From NCBI RefSeq assembly GCF_900129965.1, contig NZ_FQXM01000003.1:124001-188000 (forward strand): a stretch of 64,000 nt of DNA, in the 5' to 3' direction. Origin of the DNA: Clostridium grantii DSM 8605 (GTDB lineage: Bacteria > Bacillota > Clostridia > Clostridiales > Clostridiaceae). Under the pieces are notes generated by a model. It searched no databases. It saw only the letters and a program-made list of their open reading frames with translations, and was not told the origin of the DNA. The translations under genes were made by a program, and so were the position numbers. Every line of letters begins with the position of its first letter. Position 1 is the stretch's first letter. Of the stretch, positions 36,116 through 45,366 are shown one piece after another.

Positions 36116-37843
36116 CTAAAATAATAAAGTAAATTCAGGAATTGATACTTTTTCATTAGCTTTACCATTTTCTATTGATTCTATTATACTTTTAGCTTTA
36201 TTATAATTTTCTTCTATTATTTCTTTGTAATAATCATCAGTATGCTCATTTATCCCTTGAAAAGCCTTTTGCAAATTATAAAAACCCTTATGAATATCAT
36301 CTGTAAATGATATATAATAACTTCCTGCATTGTTTAATGTTAAAATGTCATTTTCATCAAGAGCATAAGCTTCTCTAAGTTTTTCAATTCCTTCATCTTG
36401 TTTACCAGAAACTAGCAAAAGTGAACCTAGTGTTCTGTAATATTTCCCTGTTTGTGAATCTAACTTTATACATTCATTCAAAGTTTCTATAGACTTGTCT
36501 ACATTCCCACTATTAGCATAAATAATAGCTAAATTATATATTATCTCTGGTTCAGAACTCTTTATTATTTTTAATTCATTAAAAAGCTCTTCTGATTTCT
36601 CTAAACCATCTTCTCTACCCATATAAATATTGGCTAAATTATCAATAATATAAATATTATATAATTCTGAAAGCCTTCCCATATAAATATACTTTTCTGC
36701 TTTTTGCAGTTCATTTTCTTCATTAAGAATTGCAGGCATCAAAAATGAATAATTATCTAAATAAGCAGGATTTTTTTTAATAGAACTGTAAGCATAACTC
36801 TTTGCATTCTCAATGTCATTGTTAGCTAAACTAATCCAAGCCGCTGAATGATAAACTCGATAATCACCTTTAGTTTCTTCTAAAACTTCATTTATCAATG
36901 TATTAGCTTCTTCAACTTTCCCTAAATTATTAAGTGCAACTGTTTCAATTAATTTAGTTTCTATATTATCAATATTTTCTTCTTTTAATTGTTTCAAAAG
37001 ATTTATGCTTCCATTAGCTGTTTCTTCAAAATCTGAATACAATTTAGCTAACCACATCTTATAACATAATTCTTTTTCATTGTTTTTTTGTAATTCATTA
37101 ATATAATTTATCATTTCATCTTTATTGTAAATAGCTGAATGAGAAAGTACATCATAAATTTTAAACTCATCTTTATCCAAGCTCCATGCCTTTTTTAAAA
37201 GCTTAAATCCATTATCCATATCATTTACTAGCAAATACATATTAGCCTTTTCCGCTAAATCATAAGCTGAATTTTTGTTTTCAGCATATCTTTCTATCAT
37301 TTCAACAGCTTTTTCTTTTTGATTACTCCATATATAAACTCCTACCATGGTTTTTATTAACTTCTTATTATTAGGCGTTTCAATTAAATACCCTTGGCCT
37401 AACTTAAGTGCTTCTTCTTTATTGCCTCTCAAAAATTCATTTGCAACTATTAAAGATAAAACCATATCATCTTTATTATTTGTAACTTTAGCTTTTTCTA
37501 GATTTTCACTTGCAGCTTCTAAATCATTATTAAGATAATATGCTTGAGATAAATATATGTATTTTAAACTTTCAATAAGCCTTTCATCTTTGATTTTAGA
37601 AAAATCAATTTCATTATACTTATCAATAGCTAATTGAAACTCTCCATTATAAAGCAAAAGATTTCCTTCCGATAATTTTCCTTCACTTTCTTTAATAAGC
37701 AGTTTATTACTTTGATTTGCTTTATTTTCTAAATTTGTTTTTAAATTAATTCCTAAAATCACCAAAACTATTAATGATACAAATGCTATTAAAGAAATTT
37801 TTTTATTTATTTTAATATTAAATATATTTATCACTCCCAACAT
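36116..37843 (-). CDS. Membrane-anchored TPR-repeat protein
   Basis: 575 aa. A single membrane helix near residues 15-33 (ISLIAFVSLIVLVILGINL) is followed by tandem helical repeats of the TPR type, for instance LSQAYYLNNDLEAASENLEK, IIYANSGNVDKSIETLNEC and LLLVSGKQDEGIEKLREAY. It is a scaffold for protein contacts, probably outside or at the inner face of the membrane. The start is uncertain: the ATG at 37843 lacks a good SD, since GGGAG falls inside the first codons. It is adjacent to, but not clearly in, the two-component operon. Confidence 0.75.
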   Translation of the reverse strand: MLGVINIFNIKINKKISLIAFVSLIVLVILGINLKTNLENKANQSNKLLIKESEGKLSEGNLLLYNGEFQLAIDKYNEIDFSKIKDERLIESLKYIYLSQAYYLNNDLEAASENLEKAKVTNNKDDMVLSLIVANEFLRGNKEEALKLGQGYLIETPNNKKLIKTMVGVYIWSNQKEKAVEMIERYAENKNSAYDLAEKANMYLLVNDMDNGFKLLKKAWSLDKDEFKIYDVLSHSAIYNKDEMINYINELQKNNEKELCYKMWLAKLYSDFEETANGSINLLKQLKEENIDNIETKLIETVALNNLGKVEEANTLINEVLEETKGDYRVYHSAAWISLANNDIENAKSYAYSSIKKNPAYLDNYSFLMPAILNEENELQKAEKYIYMGRLSELYNIYIIDNLANIYMGREDGLEKSEELFNELKIIKSSEPEIIYNLAIIYANSGNVDKSIETLNECIKLDSQTGKYYRTLGSLLLVSGKQDEGIEKLREAYALDENDILTLNNAGSYYISFTDDIHKGFYNLQKAFQGINEHTDDYYKEIIEENYNKAKSIIESIENGKANEKVSIPEFTLLF

Positions 37844-38241
37844 TGTTTTTCTATAAAATAAATTCTTATATAATTCATAATATAGACAAAGCCCACGTAT
37901 AAATTAAGTTTCACAATGGGATCTCTATATAATATTACCAAAGTTTAAGTTAAAAAGCTAATAAGTTTATTTTAAAAAATTATTTTTGTATGCCAATTTA
38001 TTTTTCAAAATTCTATTTTTCGATTGAATAATTAAAAATCCAATAAAATCATATAAAATAACTTCCCCTTATTTGATGAATTTTATATATTCTTATAGTT
38101 TACGCTCGCACTGTTAATTATTCCCATTTAATTATTTGCATGTTACAATGCTAATATGTATTGTTTTGTGTTCTGTAATATTTTATGAATAAATTGGCAA
38201 TAATTATATAAAGATGAAATTTATTATTGGAGGGTCTTTTT
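37844..38241. other. AT-rich divergent intergenic region
   Basis: About 400 bases between the TPR gene and murT, which are divergent. It should hold two promoters, but no box pair close to consensus is visible. No RNA gene or repeat seen. Confidence 0.4.
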
Positions 38242-39585
38242 ATGCGGTTTAATTGCACTTTATTAATATCTAAATTAACAATAAAATTATCAAAATTATT
38301 TTTTAATGGTGGCACTAATTTTCCTGGTAAAATAGCATTAAAACTATATCCTGACATACTAAAACCTTTAAGCTTTAATTATAAAGTTATAATTATAACT
38401 GGTACCAATGGAAAAACCACTACCACAAGCATGGTTTATAATATGCTATTAAATAATGGAGAAGATGTGATTACAAATGAAACTGGAGCAAACATGTTAC
38501 CTGGTATAATTTCCTGTTTCATAGATAAATATTGTATTTTCAAGAAAAACAAATCAAAATATGCTGTAATAGAAGTAGATGAAGCTAATTTAAAACTAGT
38601 AACTCAATATATAACCCCATATATAATTTGTGTATCAAATCTTTTTAGAGATCAGATGGACAGATATGGAGAGGTTTATACTACTTTAGAAAAGATAATG
38701 GATGGAATAAAAAAAACACCAGAATCTATTTTAATATTAAATGGTGATGAATCCTTATTATGTGATTTAAATCTTACAAACACTAAAATCTACTATGGTT
38801 TTTCTTGCGCTGTAGACAATAACACTAATTTATCGTTAAATGCTGATGCTAAATTTTGCAAAAAGTGCAAAAGCTTATATTCCTACGACTTTATAACTTA
38901 TAATCATCTTGGAAATTTCAGTTGTCCTAATTGTGGATTTAAAAGACCTAATTTAGATTACTCAATTACTAAAATAAATTCACTTTCCTCTAGTGGGTCT
39001 GTTGTTCAAATGGATAATTACAAATTTAATATCAGCCAAAGTGGAACCTATAATATTTATAATGCTCTTTCCGCTTATACAATCTCTTCTTTTATCGGAG
39101 TAAGTAAGGAGGTTATTGCTTATACTTTACAATCTATGAAAAGTAGTTTTGGTAGGCAAGAAGTTGTAAATATAGAAGGTAAACATTTAAAAATTATACT
39201 CGTAAAAAATCCAGCCGGTTTTGATGAAGCCCTTAAATCAGTAAATTTAGATGACTCTGATAAAAGTTTAGCTTTATTATTAAATGATAATTACGCTGAT
39301 GGTACTGATGTATCATGGATATGGGATGTTGACTTTGAAAACTTAAACAATACTGTTATCGATAAAGTATTTTTATCTGGTATTCGCTTATATGACATGA
39401 GTATAAGGTTAAAAGTAGCAGGCTTAAATGAGAATTCCTTTAATGTTTGTGATAACTATGAAAATTTACTAAGCTCTATTTCTTCAAATAACAACGATAA
39501 TATATATATGCTAGCTACATACACAGCTATGACAAGTTTTAGAAAGTTTTTAAATAACAAAGGATACTTAAAAAAGATATGGTAA
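38242..39585 (+). CDS. murT: MurT, lipid II isoglutaminyl synthase subunit
   Basis: 447 aa Mur-ligase-like enzyme that with GatD amidates the D-glutamate of the peptidoglycan stem peptide. The ATP loop is GTNGKTTTTS near residue 54. The zinc-ribbon insert typical of MurT shows CKKC near 206 and CPNC near 229. The C-terminal DUF1727 domain contains LVKNPAGFDEAL and LNDNYADGTDVSWIWD. An in-frame TTG at 38227 is part of the SD region; GGAGGG precedes the ATG at 38242. gatD follows after 19 bases. Confidence 0.95.
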   Translation: MRFNCTLLISKLTIKLSKLFFNGGTNFPGKIALKLYPDILKPLSFNYKVIIITGTNGKTTTTSMVYNMLLNNGEDVITNETGANMLPGIISCFIDKYCIFKKNKSKYAVIEVDEANLKLVTQYITPYIICVSNLFRDQMDRYGEVYTTLEKIMDGIKKTPESILILNGDESLLCDLNLTNTKIYYGFSCAVDNNTNLSLNADAKFCKKCKSLYSYDFITYNHLGNFSCPNCGFKRPNLDYSITKINSLSSSGSVVQMDNYKFNISQSGTYNIYNALSAYTISSFIGVSKEVIAYTLQSMKSSFGRQEVVNIEGKHLKIILVKNPAGFDEALKSVNLDDSDKSLALLLNDNYADGTDVSWIWDVDFENLNNTVIDKVFLSGIRLYDMSIRLKVAGLNENSFNVCDNYENLLSSISSNNNDNIYMLATYTAMTSFRKFLNNKGYLKKIW

Positions 39586-39604
39586 AAATAAGGAGTGAAA
39601 TTCA

Positions 39605-40330
39605 ATGGAATTAAATATTTGTCACATGTATCCGGATCTTCTTAATGTATATGGAGATATAGGAAATATATTAATATTAAAATATAGAGCTGAAAAAAGA
39701 GGTATAAAAACCAATATTATAAATATTTCAGTTAATGACAGATTCAAAAAAGATGATTATGATATAGTATTTTTTGGTGGAGGTCAGGATTATGAACAAT
39801 CCATAGTTTCTGATGATTTATCAAGATATAAAGGAAGAGAAATCAAAAAATATATAGAAAATGGTAAAGTTTTTTTATCTATTTGTGGTGGATATCAACT
39901 TTTAGGCAATTATTATGAAACTTCTACTGGAAAAAAAATAAAAGGATTAGCTGCTTTAGATATTTATACTAAGGCAGGTGAAAAAAGATTTATAGGCAAT
40001 ACTGTAATATTTAATGATGAATATAAGGAAACTTATGTTGGTTTTGAAAATCACTCTGGAAGAACCTATATAGGAAACTTGCAACCCTTAGGAAAAGTAT
40101 TAGCTGGATACGGCAATAATGGAGAGGATGGATATGAAGGTTGTATTTATAAAAACACTTTTTGTACTTACTTTCACGGTTCATTATTGTCTAAAAATCC
40201 AGAACTTGCTGATAGGCTTTTATCCCTTGCTTTAAAAAATAAATTTGGCAATGTTTCTCTTCCTCCACTTAATGATAAATACGAGATGAAAGCAAAAGAA
40301 TTTATTATTTCCCGGGAAAAAACTCAATAA
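39605..40330 (+). CDS. gatD: GatD, glutamine amidotransferase subunit of isoglutaminyl synthase
   Basis: 241 aa class I (CobB/CobQ-like) glutamine amidotransferase that supplies ammonia to MurT. The nucleophile Cys94 is in LSICGGYQLLG and the catalytic His is in TYFHGSLLS near residue 190. The N-terminus MELNICHMYPDLLNVYGDIGN is the family signature. AAGGAGTG lies upstream. Operon with murT, followed by a terminator. Confidence 0.96.
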   Translation: MELNICHMYPDLLNVYGDIGNILILKYRAEKRGIKTNIINISVNDRFKKDDYDIVFFGGGQDYEQSIVSDDLSRYKGREIKKYIENGKVFLSICGGYQLLGNYYETSTGKKIKGLAALDIYTKAGEKRFIGNTVIFNDEYKETYVGFENHSGRTYIGNLQPLGKVLAGYGNNGEDGYEGCIYKNTFCTYFHGSLLSKNPELADRLLSLALKNKFGNVSLPPLNDKYEMKAKEFIISREKTQ

Positions 40331-40335
40331 AAATA

Positions 40336-40379
40336 AAATCTTTCGCTTTTTCTAATCATTTACCCAAAGCGAAAGATTT
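40336..40379. terminator. Terminator after gatD
   Basis: AAATCTTTCGCTTT pairs with AAAGCGAAAGATTT across 16 bases. It lies between convergent genes. Confidence 0.75.
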
Positions 40380-40390
40380 CCTCTTCTTTT

Positions 40391-40411
40391 CATTCCACTA
40401 TTCGCTATTTA
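40391..40411. repeat. Heptamer-period repeat overlapping the deacetylase stop
   Basis: CATTCCA CTATTCG CTATTTA, period 7; the CTA at 40405-40407 is the complement of the TAG stop of the next gene. Same family as the arrays at 1831, 11882 and 18595. Confidence 0.5.
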
Positions 40412-41235
40412 AAATACTGTTTATTTATCAACTTTTCATTAAAAAGTTCTTCATATTCCTTAGATGTTATATCATTAAAAGTTCTAAATTCATATCCTTT
40501 GTCTTTATAATATTGGATGATTTCTGGGAGAACTTCAACAGTAGTTTTCTTATAATAAGAATCGTGCATTAACACAACCAAACAATTAGTTTTATTTTCT
40601 ATTTTTTCTGTTTGAGTTTTTATATTGCTCATCAATTTGTAACTAGGTATATTTCTTCCAAGTGCATCATTTGAACATATATTCCATCCAACATAATTAA
40701 CATTATTTTGGTTAAGATAATTTAGAATCCCTTCCATAATGTTTTTATTAGAAGAAGAATTATTAATTCCTCCTGGAATTCTTATATATTGAACAGGTGC
40801 TTTTTCTATAATATTCTCAATACTTTCATTGCATTTTTGCAAATCATTTTTATAACACTCTAAATTCTTAAATACTTCCTCATATACATGAGAATAAGTA
40901 TGTGAAGCTATACACATATTATTTTCACTTAACTCTTTAACTATGTCTGGATACTCTTCTGCTTTATTTCCTACGATAAAAAAGCTAGCTTTCACATTAT
41001 TATCATTTAAAATTTTAATAATATTTCTAGTATTATTTATAGAAGGTCCATCATCAAAAGTTATATATACTTTTTTACTATTCTCTTTAACTTCTTTTTC
41101 TTCTTCCATTGAACTATAAATTGTAGGCACCGCATTTATAGTTACATGTAGAAACATTATTGAGGCTAATAAAAAAATATAACATATTCCTATTCTTTTT
41201 TTTATCCTTGCTATTCTTTTATATCTATTATTCAT
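40405..41235 (-). CDS. Polysaccharide deacetylase (NodB homology)
   Basis: 276 aa with an N-terminal signal anchor at about 16-36. NodB motifs are seen in order: TFDDGPS (motif 1, catalytic base and metal Asp), SHTYSH (motif 2, metal His pair), RIPGG (motif 3) and VLMHDS (motif 5). Metal-dependent de-N-acetylase or xylanase-type activity on a cell-wall or extracellular glycan, likely peptidoglycan GlcNAc or MurNAc. AAGGTG precedes the ATG. Monocistronic. Confidence 0.9.
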   Translation of the reverse strand: MNNRYKRIARIKKRIGICYIFLLASIMFLHVTINAVPTIYSSMEEEKEVKENSKKVYITFDDGPSINNTRNIIKILNDNNVKASFFIVGNKAEEYPDIVKELSENNMCIASHTYSHVYEEVFKNLECYKNDLQKCNESIENIIEKAPVQYIRIPGGINNSSSNKNIMEGILNYLNQNNVNYVGWNICSNDALGRNIPSYKLMSNIKTQTEKIENKTNCLVVLMHDSYYKKTTVEVLPEIIQYYKDKGYEFRTFNDITSKEYEELFNEKLINKQYFK

Positions 41236-41332
41236 TTGAGCACCTTCTTTAATGTATATATCTTTTATAGCTTATGCAATAAACTAACTTTAAACCCATG
41301 TAAATAAAAGAAAGTGACTCTTTTTTTTCCAA

Positions 41333-41365
41333 AAAAATAATAAAGCAAAGCATTAAATATGCTTT
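41333..41365 (-). terminator. Terminator of the small membrane protein gene
   Basis: On the minus strand AAAGCAT-ATTTA-ATGCTTT is followed by GCTTTATTATTTTTTT. Confidence 0.7.
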
Positions 41366-41378
41366 ACTCTAGAATGTT

Positions 41379-41681
41379 TTATATTCCTGGATAAAGTTCT
41401 AAAAATTTAAAACCAGCTACTAAAATACCTATATATATCAAAGAAAAAAACCAAAAAATTATATTCAATCCTACTCTGTTTTTAATTTTTTTTCTTTTGT
41501 TATATATCATTTTTATTATAGACATAATTATTGCAAAGACTATCAATACTACTGAAGATACATTTCCCGCCATTAATCTACTTGAATTATTTTGATCTAC
41601 AGAAATCCATACTACATATATAGTTACAAACTGGACCAATAATGCCGCAAAAACAAAATACATTGGTCTAATTTTTTTCAT
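41379..41681 (-). CDS. Small membrane protein, 100 aa, unknown
   Basis: Three hydrophobic segments (about 6-26, 42-60 and 74-94) and a basic loop KMIYNKRKKIKNR between the second and third. No family recognised. AGGGGGA lies before the ATG and a terminator follows, so it is likely a real monocistronic gene. Confidence 0.65.
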   Translation of the reverse strand: MKKIRPMYFVFAALLVQFVTIYVVWISVDQNNSSRLMAGNVSSVVLIVFAIIMSIIKMIYNKRKKIKNRVGLNIIFWFFSLIYIGILVAGFKFLELYPGI

Positions 41682-41906
41682 GAAAATCCCCCTATCCTAA
41701 TTTAATATTATTTAATATAAATACATAATTCATTATATCATATTATGTATGCAAACTACAAAGTAAGATATTCTCAAAATTAACTTAAAAAATAAATTTT
41801 AAATGTTTTTATATTTATGTCACAATCAATAATTATACTTATTATTATAAAGTATACATAAAATTATAAACCCTTAAAATCAATATCAATTTTAATATTT
41901 ATTTTA

Positions 41907-41936
41907 TGGACTAGCCATACTTTCTTGTGTTATAAT
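41907..41936 (+). promoter_or_regulatory. Promoter of the HAD phosphatase gene
   Basis: Extended -10 TGTTATAAT at 41928-41936 with a partial -35 TGGACT at 41907-41912, 18 bases upstream. Confidence 0.55.
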
Positions 41937-41963
41937 TACATAACAATTTTTTGGGAGGTACAC

Positions 41964-42689
41964 ATGAAAAAAGTAACTGCTGCATTCTTTGATATTGACG
42001 GAACTTTGTATAGGGAAGGATTAATAACAGAAATCTTTAAAAAACTTATAAAATCAGAAATAATTGATAGCCAGCGTTGGTATAATGAAGTAAAAGAACA
42101 TTATGTTAAATGGGATAAACGAATTGGAAACTATGATAATTATCTGCTCAAGATGGCTGAAATATATGTTGATGCTATAATAGGACTCCATGAAACTCAA
42201 GTGAATTTTATAGCTAAAAAAGTAATTGAGCAAAAAGGGGACAGGGTTTATACCTTTACTCGTGATAAAATTGAATGGCATAAAGCTCAAGGTCATAAAG
42301 TAATAACAGTCTCCGGTAGTCCAAATGAGTTAGTTAGAGAAATGTCTATAAAATTTGGATTTGATGATTTCGTTGGAAGTGAGTATTTAATGGATTCTAA
42401 TAAAATGTATACTGGAGAAGTAATCCCTATGTGGGATAGTGATAGCAAAAAAAATGCTATAAATTCTTTTGTTAAAAAATATAATATAGACTTAAGCGAG
42501 AGCTACGCTTATGGAGATACTGCTGGTGATTTTACAATGTTAAGCATGGTAGAATATCCAACTGCTATCAACCCTACCAGAGAATTATTGACCAAAATTT
42601 CCAATCATCACATTTTACAAAAAAGCATTAACATTATAGTAGAAAGAAAAGATGTAGTTTATAATTTAAACTATAATTGCATTAAATAG
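41964..42689 (+). CDS. HAD-superfamily IB phosphatase
   Basis: 241 aa. Motif I FFDIDGTLY has the nucleophile Asp10 and Asp12; motif II is VITVSGSP; motif III Lys and motif IV YAYGDTAGDFTML follow, as in SerB-like HAD-IB enzymes. The substrate is not predictable; small phosphomonoesters such as phosphoserine-type or lipid-head phosphates are typical. The ATG at 41964 has GGGAGG upstream, and an in-frame upstream start is rejected for lack of an SD. Confidence 0.88.
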   Translation: MKKVTAAFFDIDGTLYREGLITEIFKKLIKSEIIDSQRWYNEVKEHYVKWDKRIGNYDNYLLKMAEIYVDAIIGLHETQVNFIAKKVIEQKGDRVYTFTRDKIEWHKAQGHKVITVSGSPNELVREMSIKFGFDDFVGSEYLMDSNKMYTGEVIPMWDSDSKKNAINSFVKKYNIDLSESYAYGDTAGDFTMLSMVEYPTAINPTRELLTKISNHHILQKSINIIVERKDVVYNLNYNCIK

Positions 42690-42691
42690 TT

Positions 42692-42727
42692 AAAGCTGCT
42701 AGTTTCTTAACTAGCAGCTTTATTTTT
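42692..42727. terminator. Terminator between HAD and LCP genes
   Basis: AAAGCTGCTAGTT-TCTT-AACTAGCAGCTTT followed by ATTTTT. Serves the convergent genes. Confidence 0.85.
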
Positions 42728-42738
42728 ATGTTTTATTT

Positions 42739-43752
42739 CTATTTTTTAGTGTCCATCACAGGCTTTATATCTTCATAAATATAATCATGTATTTGCTCTG
42801 TTGTTAAATCAAGATCTGTTGTCAAATAATATATCCCATTTATTTTTTTATCAAAAGCATTACCATCAATAGGAAATCTTTCTTGGTCTATGTTTGATAT
42901 CCCTGCTTGTAATGCATCTATCCCTATAGATAACATATCCGTTGCACCAAGATTTGTTTCCACATATTGTGCTAATGTAGGTACTATAGTTGCAAATTTT
43001 GCTTTATCCATAGATGCAATCTTATTTAATAATGCAGTTAATACTGTTCTTTGTCTTTCAGTTCTTACAAAATCCCCACCTGCTGTATATCTTATTCTTG
43101 TATAGGATACAGCTTGCATTCCATTTAAAACCTGTAATCCTGATTTAGTAACAAGCTTTCTCTTTGTCTTAGATATTGTAGAAGTCTCTACACTGTATCC
43201 ATTAATAAGATCAATTTCATCTTTTTTAACATCAATTTCTACTCCACCGAGAGTATCAATTATTTTTTCCATATCAAAGAAATCAACCGTCACGAAATAT
43301 TTTATATTTAAATCAAAATTTTTATTAAGTGTTGATACTGCTAACTGAGGCCCTCCATAAGCATATGCATGGGTAATTTTATCTTTGTCATGACCACTAA
43401 TGCTAACATAAGTATCCCTCATTATAGAAGATAGTTTTATTTTATTATGTTCCTTATCAATAGTAGCAATCATAATAGAATCTGAACGTGCTGTTTCTCC
43501 TGATTCTCTAGAATCTATTCCAAAAAAAGCAAAATTAATAACGTCATATTCATTTGATTTTTCCACTGCTTTGTCACTAACCTCAAGAGCTTCCTTTGTT
43601 TCTGTTATTTTAACTGTTTTGACTTTACTTAAATTAGAAAACATATTACCTAAATATCCTGCAATTGCAAGAACTAATAAAATTAATATAACAAATAAAA
43701 TCCTTCTAGCTTTATATTTATTTTTTTTATTTGCTTTTTTTCTTCTAGCCAT
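42739..43752 (-). CDS. LCP (LytR-CpsA-Psr) family glycopolymer ligase
   Basis: 337 aa. A Lys/Arg-rich N-terminus (MARRKKANKKNKYKARR) and one membrane helix (ILFVILILLVLAIAGYL) lead to the extracytoplasmic LCP domain: FAFFGIDSRES, SDSIMIATID, SIMRDTYVSI and VSYTRIRYTAGGDFVRTERQR, which carry the conserved Arg and Asp residues for the pyrophosphate head group. LCP enzymes attach teichoic acids or capsule to peptidoglycan. It is a good candidate for anchoring the polysaccharide made by the 50497-59788 operon. GGGG precedes the ATG at 43752; an upstream in-frame start has no SD. Confidence 0.93.
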   Translation of the reverse strand: MARRKKANKKNKYKARRILFVILILLVLAIAGYLGNMFSNLSKVKTVKITETKEALEVSDKAVEKSNEYDVINFAFFGIDSRESGETARSDSIMIATIDKEHNKIKLSSIMRDTYVSISGHDKDKITHAYAYGGPQLAVSTLNKNFDLNIKYFVTVDFFDMEKIIDTLGGVEIDVKKDEIDLINGYSVETSTISKTKRKLVTKSGLQVLNGMQAVSYTRIRYTAGGDFVRTERQRTVLTALLNKIASMDKAKFATIVPTLAQYVETNLGATDMLSIGIDALQAGISNIDQERFPIDGNAFDKKINGIYYLTTDLDLTTEQIHDYIYEDIKPVMDTKK

Positions 43753-43999
43753 ATTATTTACCCCTTTATAAAGTTTTGAATTAATTATATTTTTATTATA
43801 CATGGAGATTATCTTTTTAAATAGCTTGTTCACATAAATTTAATTGTTTTATCTATTTCTTTTAGATTATTTTTAATTTCTGTATTATAAATTCAATGAT
43901 TTCTTGATAATACTCCTGCTTTGTCCACAATACAACAAGGATATAATCCATACCATGCAACTTCACTCATTATATTCCGCTTATTGTTTTTACTTACAT
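43753..43999. other. Gap with a possible small decayed ORF
   Basis: The minus strand carries a 34-codon open stretch with a GTG start near 43966 (KLHGMDYILVVLWTKQEYYQ), with no good SD and no family match. A TATAAT (43800-43795) lies close to the LCP start and may be its -10 box; no -35 box is seen. Confidence 0.3.
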
Positions 44000-45208
44000 T
44001 TAAATCATTTTGCTCACATAATCAAATATTTTTTCGCTACTTTTTCCGTCCTCATAATTTATAAATTTTTCAGTAGCATTTTTTCTTATAGATTCATCTA
44101 AGGTTTCATCTTTTAAATAATTTTCTATACATATGAGTAACTCTTCAAATTTGTAACTAACAGCTCCTCCTTTGGCTTCATCTATACTATAGTATAAACC
44201 TCTATCATTATTTTTATATTCATGATAGTCATATAAATAATGAACTATAGGTCTATTCAACAAAAGAAAATCAAAGTAGCAACTTGAATAATCAGTAATA
44301 AGTATATCAGTAGATAACATCAATTCTTGAGTATCAATGTCTGAAGCTGAATCTAAATTTAAAATATACTTATTATTACTAATTGAATTTTCATCCTTAC
44401 TATCAACATAGTGAGATTTTTGTATAATAACAGAATTATATTTTTGTAAGATTTCAACTAATTTTTGGTTATCAGATTGATTTAGTTTAGAAAAATCAAA
44501 ACTAACAATCTTTTTATCCCTAAATGTAGGTAAGTAAGTTATAATTTTCTTATTTTCTAACTTTATATTATATTTATTTTTCAATTGTTCTAAAATTTCA
44601 CTTTTTTTATTGATTATATATTTATTATCAAATAAAATATCATTTCTTGGTTGGCCAACATCAATAATTGAATTTTTATGAATTTTAAATGCTGTGGCTA
44701 ATTTACTTTTATATTCTTCAGAAGATGCAATGTGTATATCATATTTAAATAATAGATTTTGAATTTCCTGATTGATTTTTCTCAAAAAACTTTTCTTTAT
44801 TTCAAAACTGTCATATCCTATTTTTTTAAAAGCTACCCCGTGCCACAATTGAACTTTCACTGCCCCTCCAATTAAGTATAAAGGAGCTACATCCAGGTAC
44901 TTTTGAGTCATAAAAACAAATTTTGATGTTGCCACATGATAATTTGCTTTAAAACTACCATATATAAAAGCTTTTCCTCCATTACTATTGATTTTATCAA
45001 CAATTTTTTTATCCTTACAAATCCATATAGCATCTATTTTACTATGATTCTTTAATATATATTCATATAAATATTTAGTGTTATCAAAATATTTCTCACC
45101 ATACCAAGATCCAAATACCCATTTTTGTTTTTTTCTAAAGAACAACTTTGTAAAAAAATACAAAAATAAGTTTAACATATTTACCATTATACTTTTGAAA
45201 TAATACAT
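44000..45208 (-). CDS. CDP-glycerol glycerophosphotransferase family protein (TagB/TagF-like)
   Basis: 402 aa. Recognisable family motifs: KVQLWHGVAFKKIG near residue 115-130, IDVGQPRND, ITYLPTFRD, VIIQKSHYVDS and the C-terminal ILITDYSSCYFDFLLLNRPI. Such enzymes transfer glycerol phosphate (or ribitol phosphate) from a CDP-activated donor to a teichoic-acid-type acceptor at the inner membrane face. GGGAGG precedes the ATG. The gene is divergent from the choline kinase fusion gene and belongs with the surface polymer region. A lone TagB/F without tagA/tagD nearby may instead transfer another CDP-polyol. Confidence 0.88.
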   Translation of the reverse strand: MYYFKSIMVNMLNLFLYFFTKLFFRKKQKWVFGSWYGEKYFDNTKYLYEYILKNHSKIDAIWICKDKKIVDKINSNGGKAFIYGSFKANYHVATSKFVFMTQKYLDVAPLYLIGGAVKVQLWHGVAFKKIGYDSFEIKKSFLRKINQEIQNLLFKYDIHIASSEEYKSKLATAFKIHKNSIIDVGQPRNDILFDNKYIINKKSEILEQLKNKYNIKLENKKIITYLPTFRDKKIVSFDFSKLNQSDNQKLVEILQKYNSVIIQKSHYVDSKDENSISNNKYILNLDSASDIDTQELMLSTDILITDYSSCYFDFLLLNRPIVHYLYDYHEYKNNDRGLYYSIDEAKGGAVSYKFEELLICIENYLKDETLDESIRKNATEKFINYEDGKSSEKIFDYVSKMI

Positions 45209-45293
45209 GCAATTTCCTCCCTTTAGTACAGCATACGAATTACATTATATTCTATAATATCTCATAAAACAATGTATTTTTTTAACTTTATTC

Positions 45294-45322
45294 TTTACAA
45301 CATTGGATTATTATGATAAAAT
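45294..45322 (+). promoter_or_regulatory. Promoter of the kinase fusion / BCCT operon
   Basis: TTTACA at 45294-45299 and TAAAAT at 45317-45322, 17 bases apart. The start of transcription would be near 45329, directly before an inverted repeat. Confidence 0.6.
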
Positions 45323-45330
45323 GTATTAAT

Positions 45331-45345
45331 GTTCATTATTTGAAC
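45331..45345. promoter_or_regulatory. Inverted repeat GTTCA-TTATT-TGAAC, possible operator
   Basis: Perfect 5-bp arms, 15 bases in all, placed at the predicted transcription start. The first gene encodes an N-terminal winged helix, so it could bind here and control its own operon. The repeat is seen; the role is inferred. Confidence 0.4.
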
Positions 45346-45366
45346 TATAAGTTAGGGGTGATTTAA

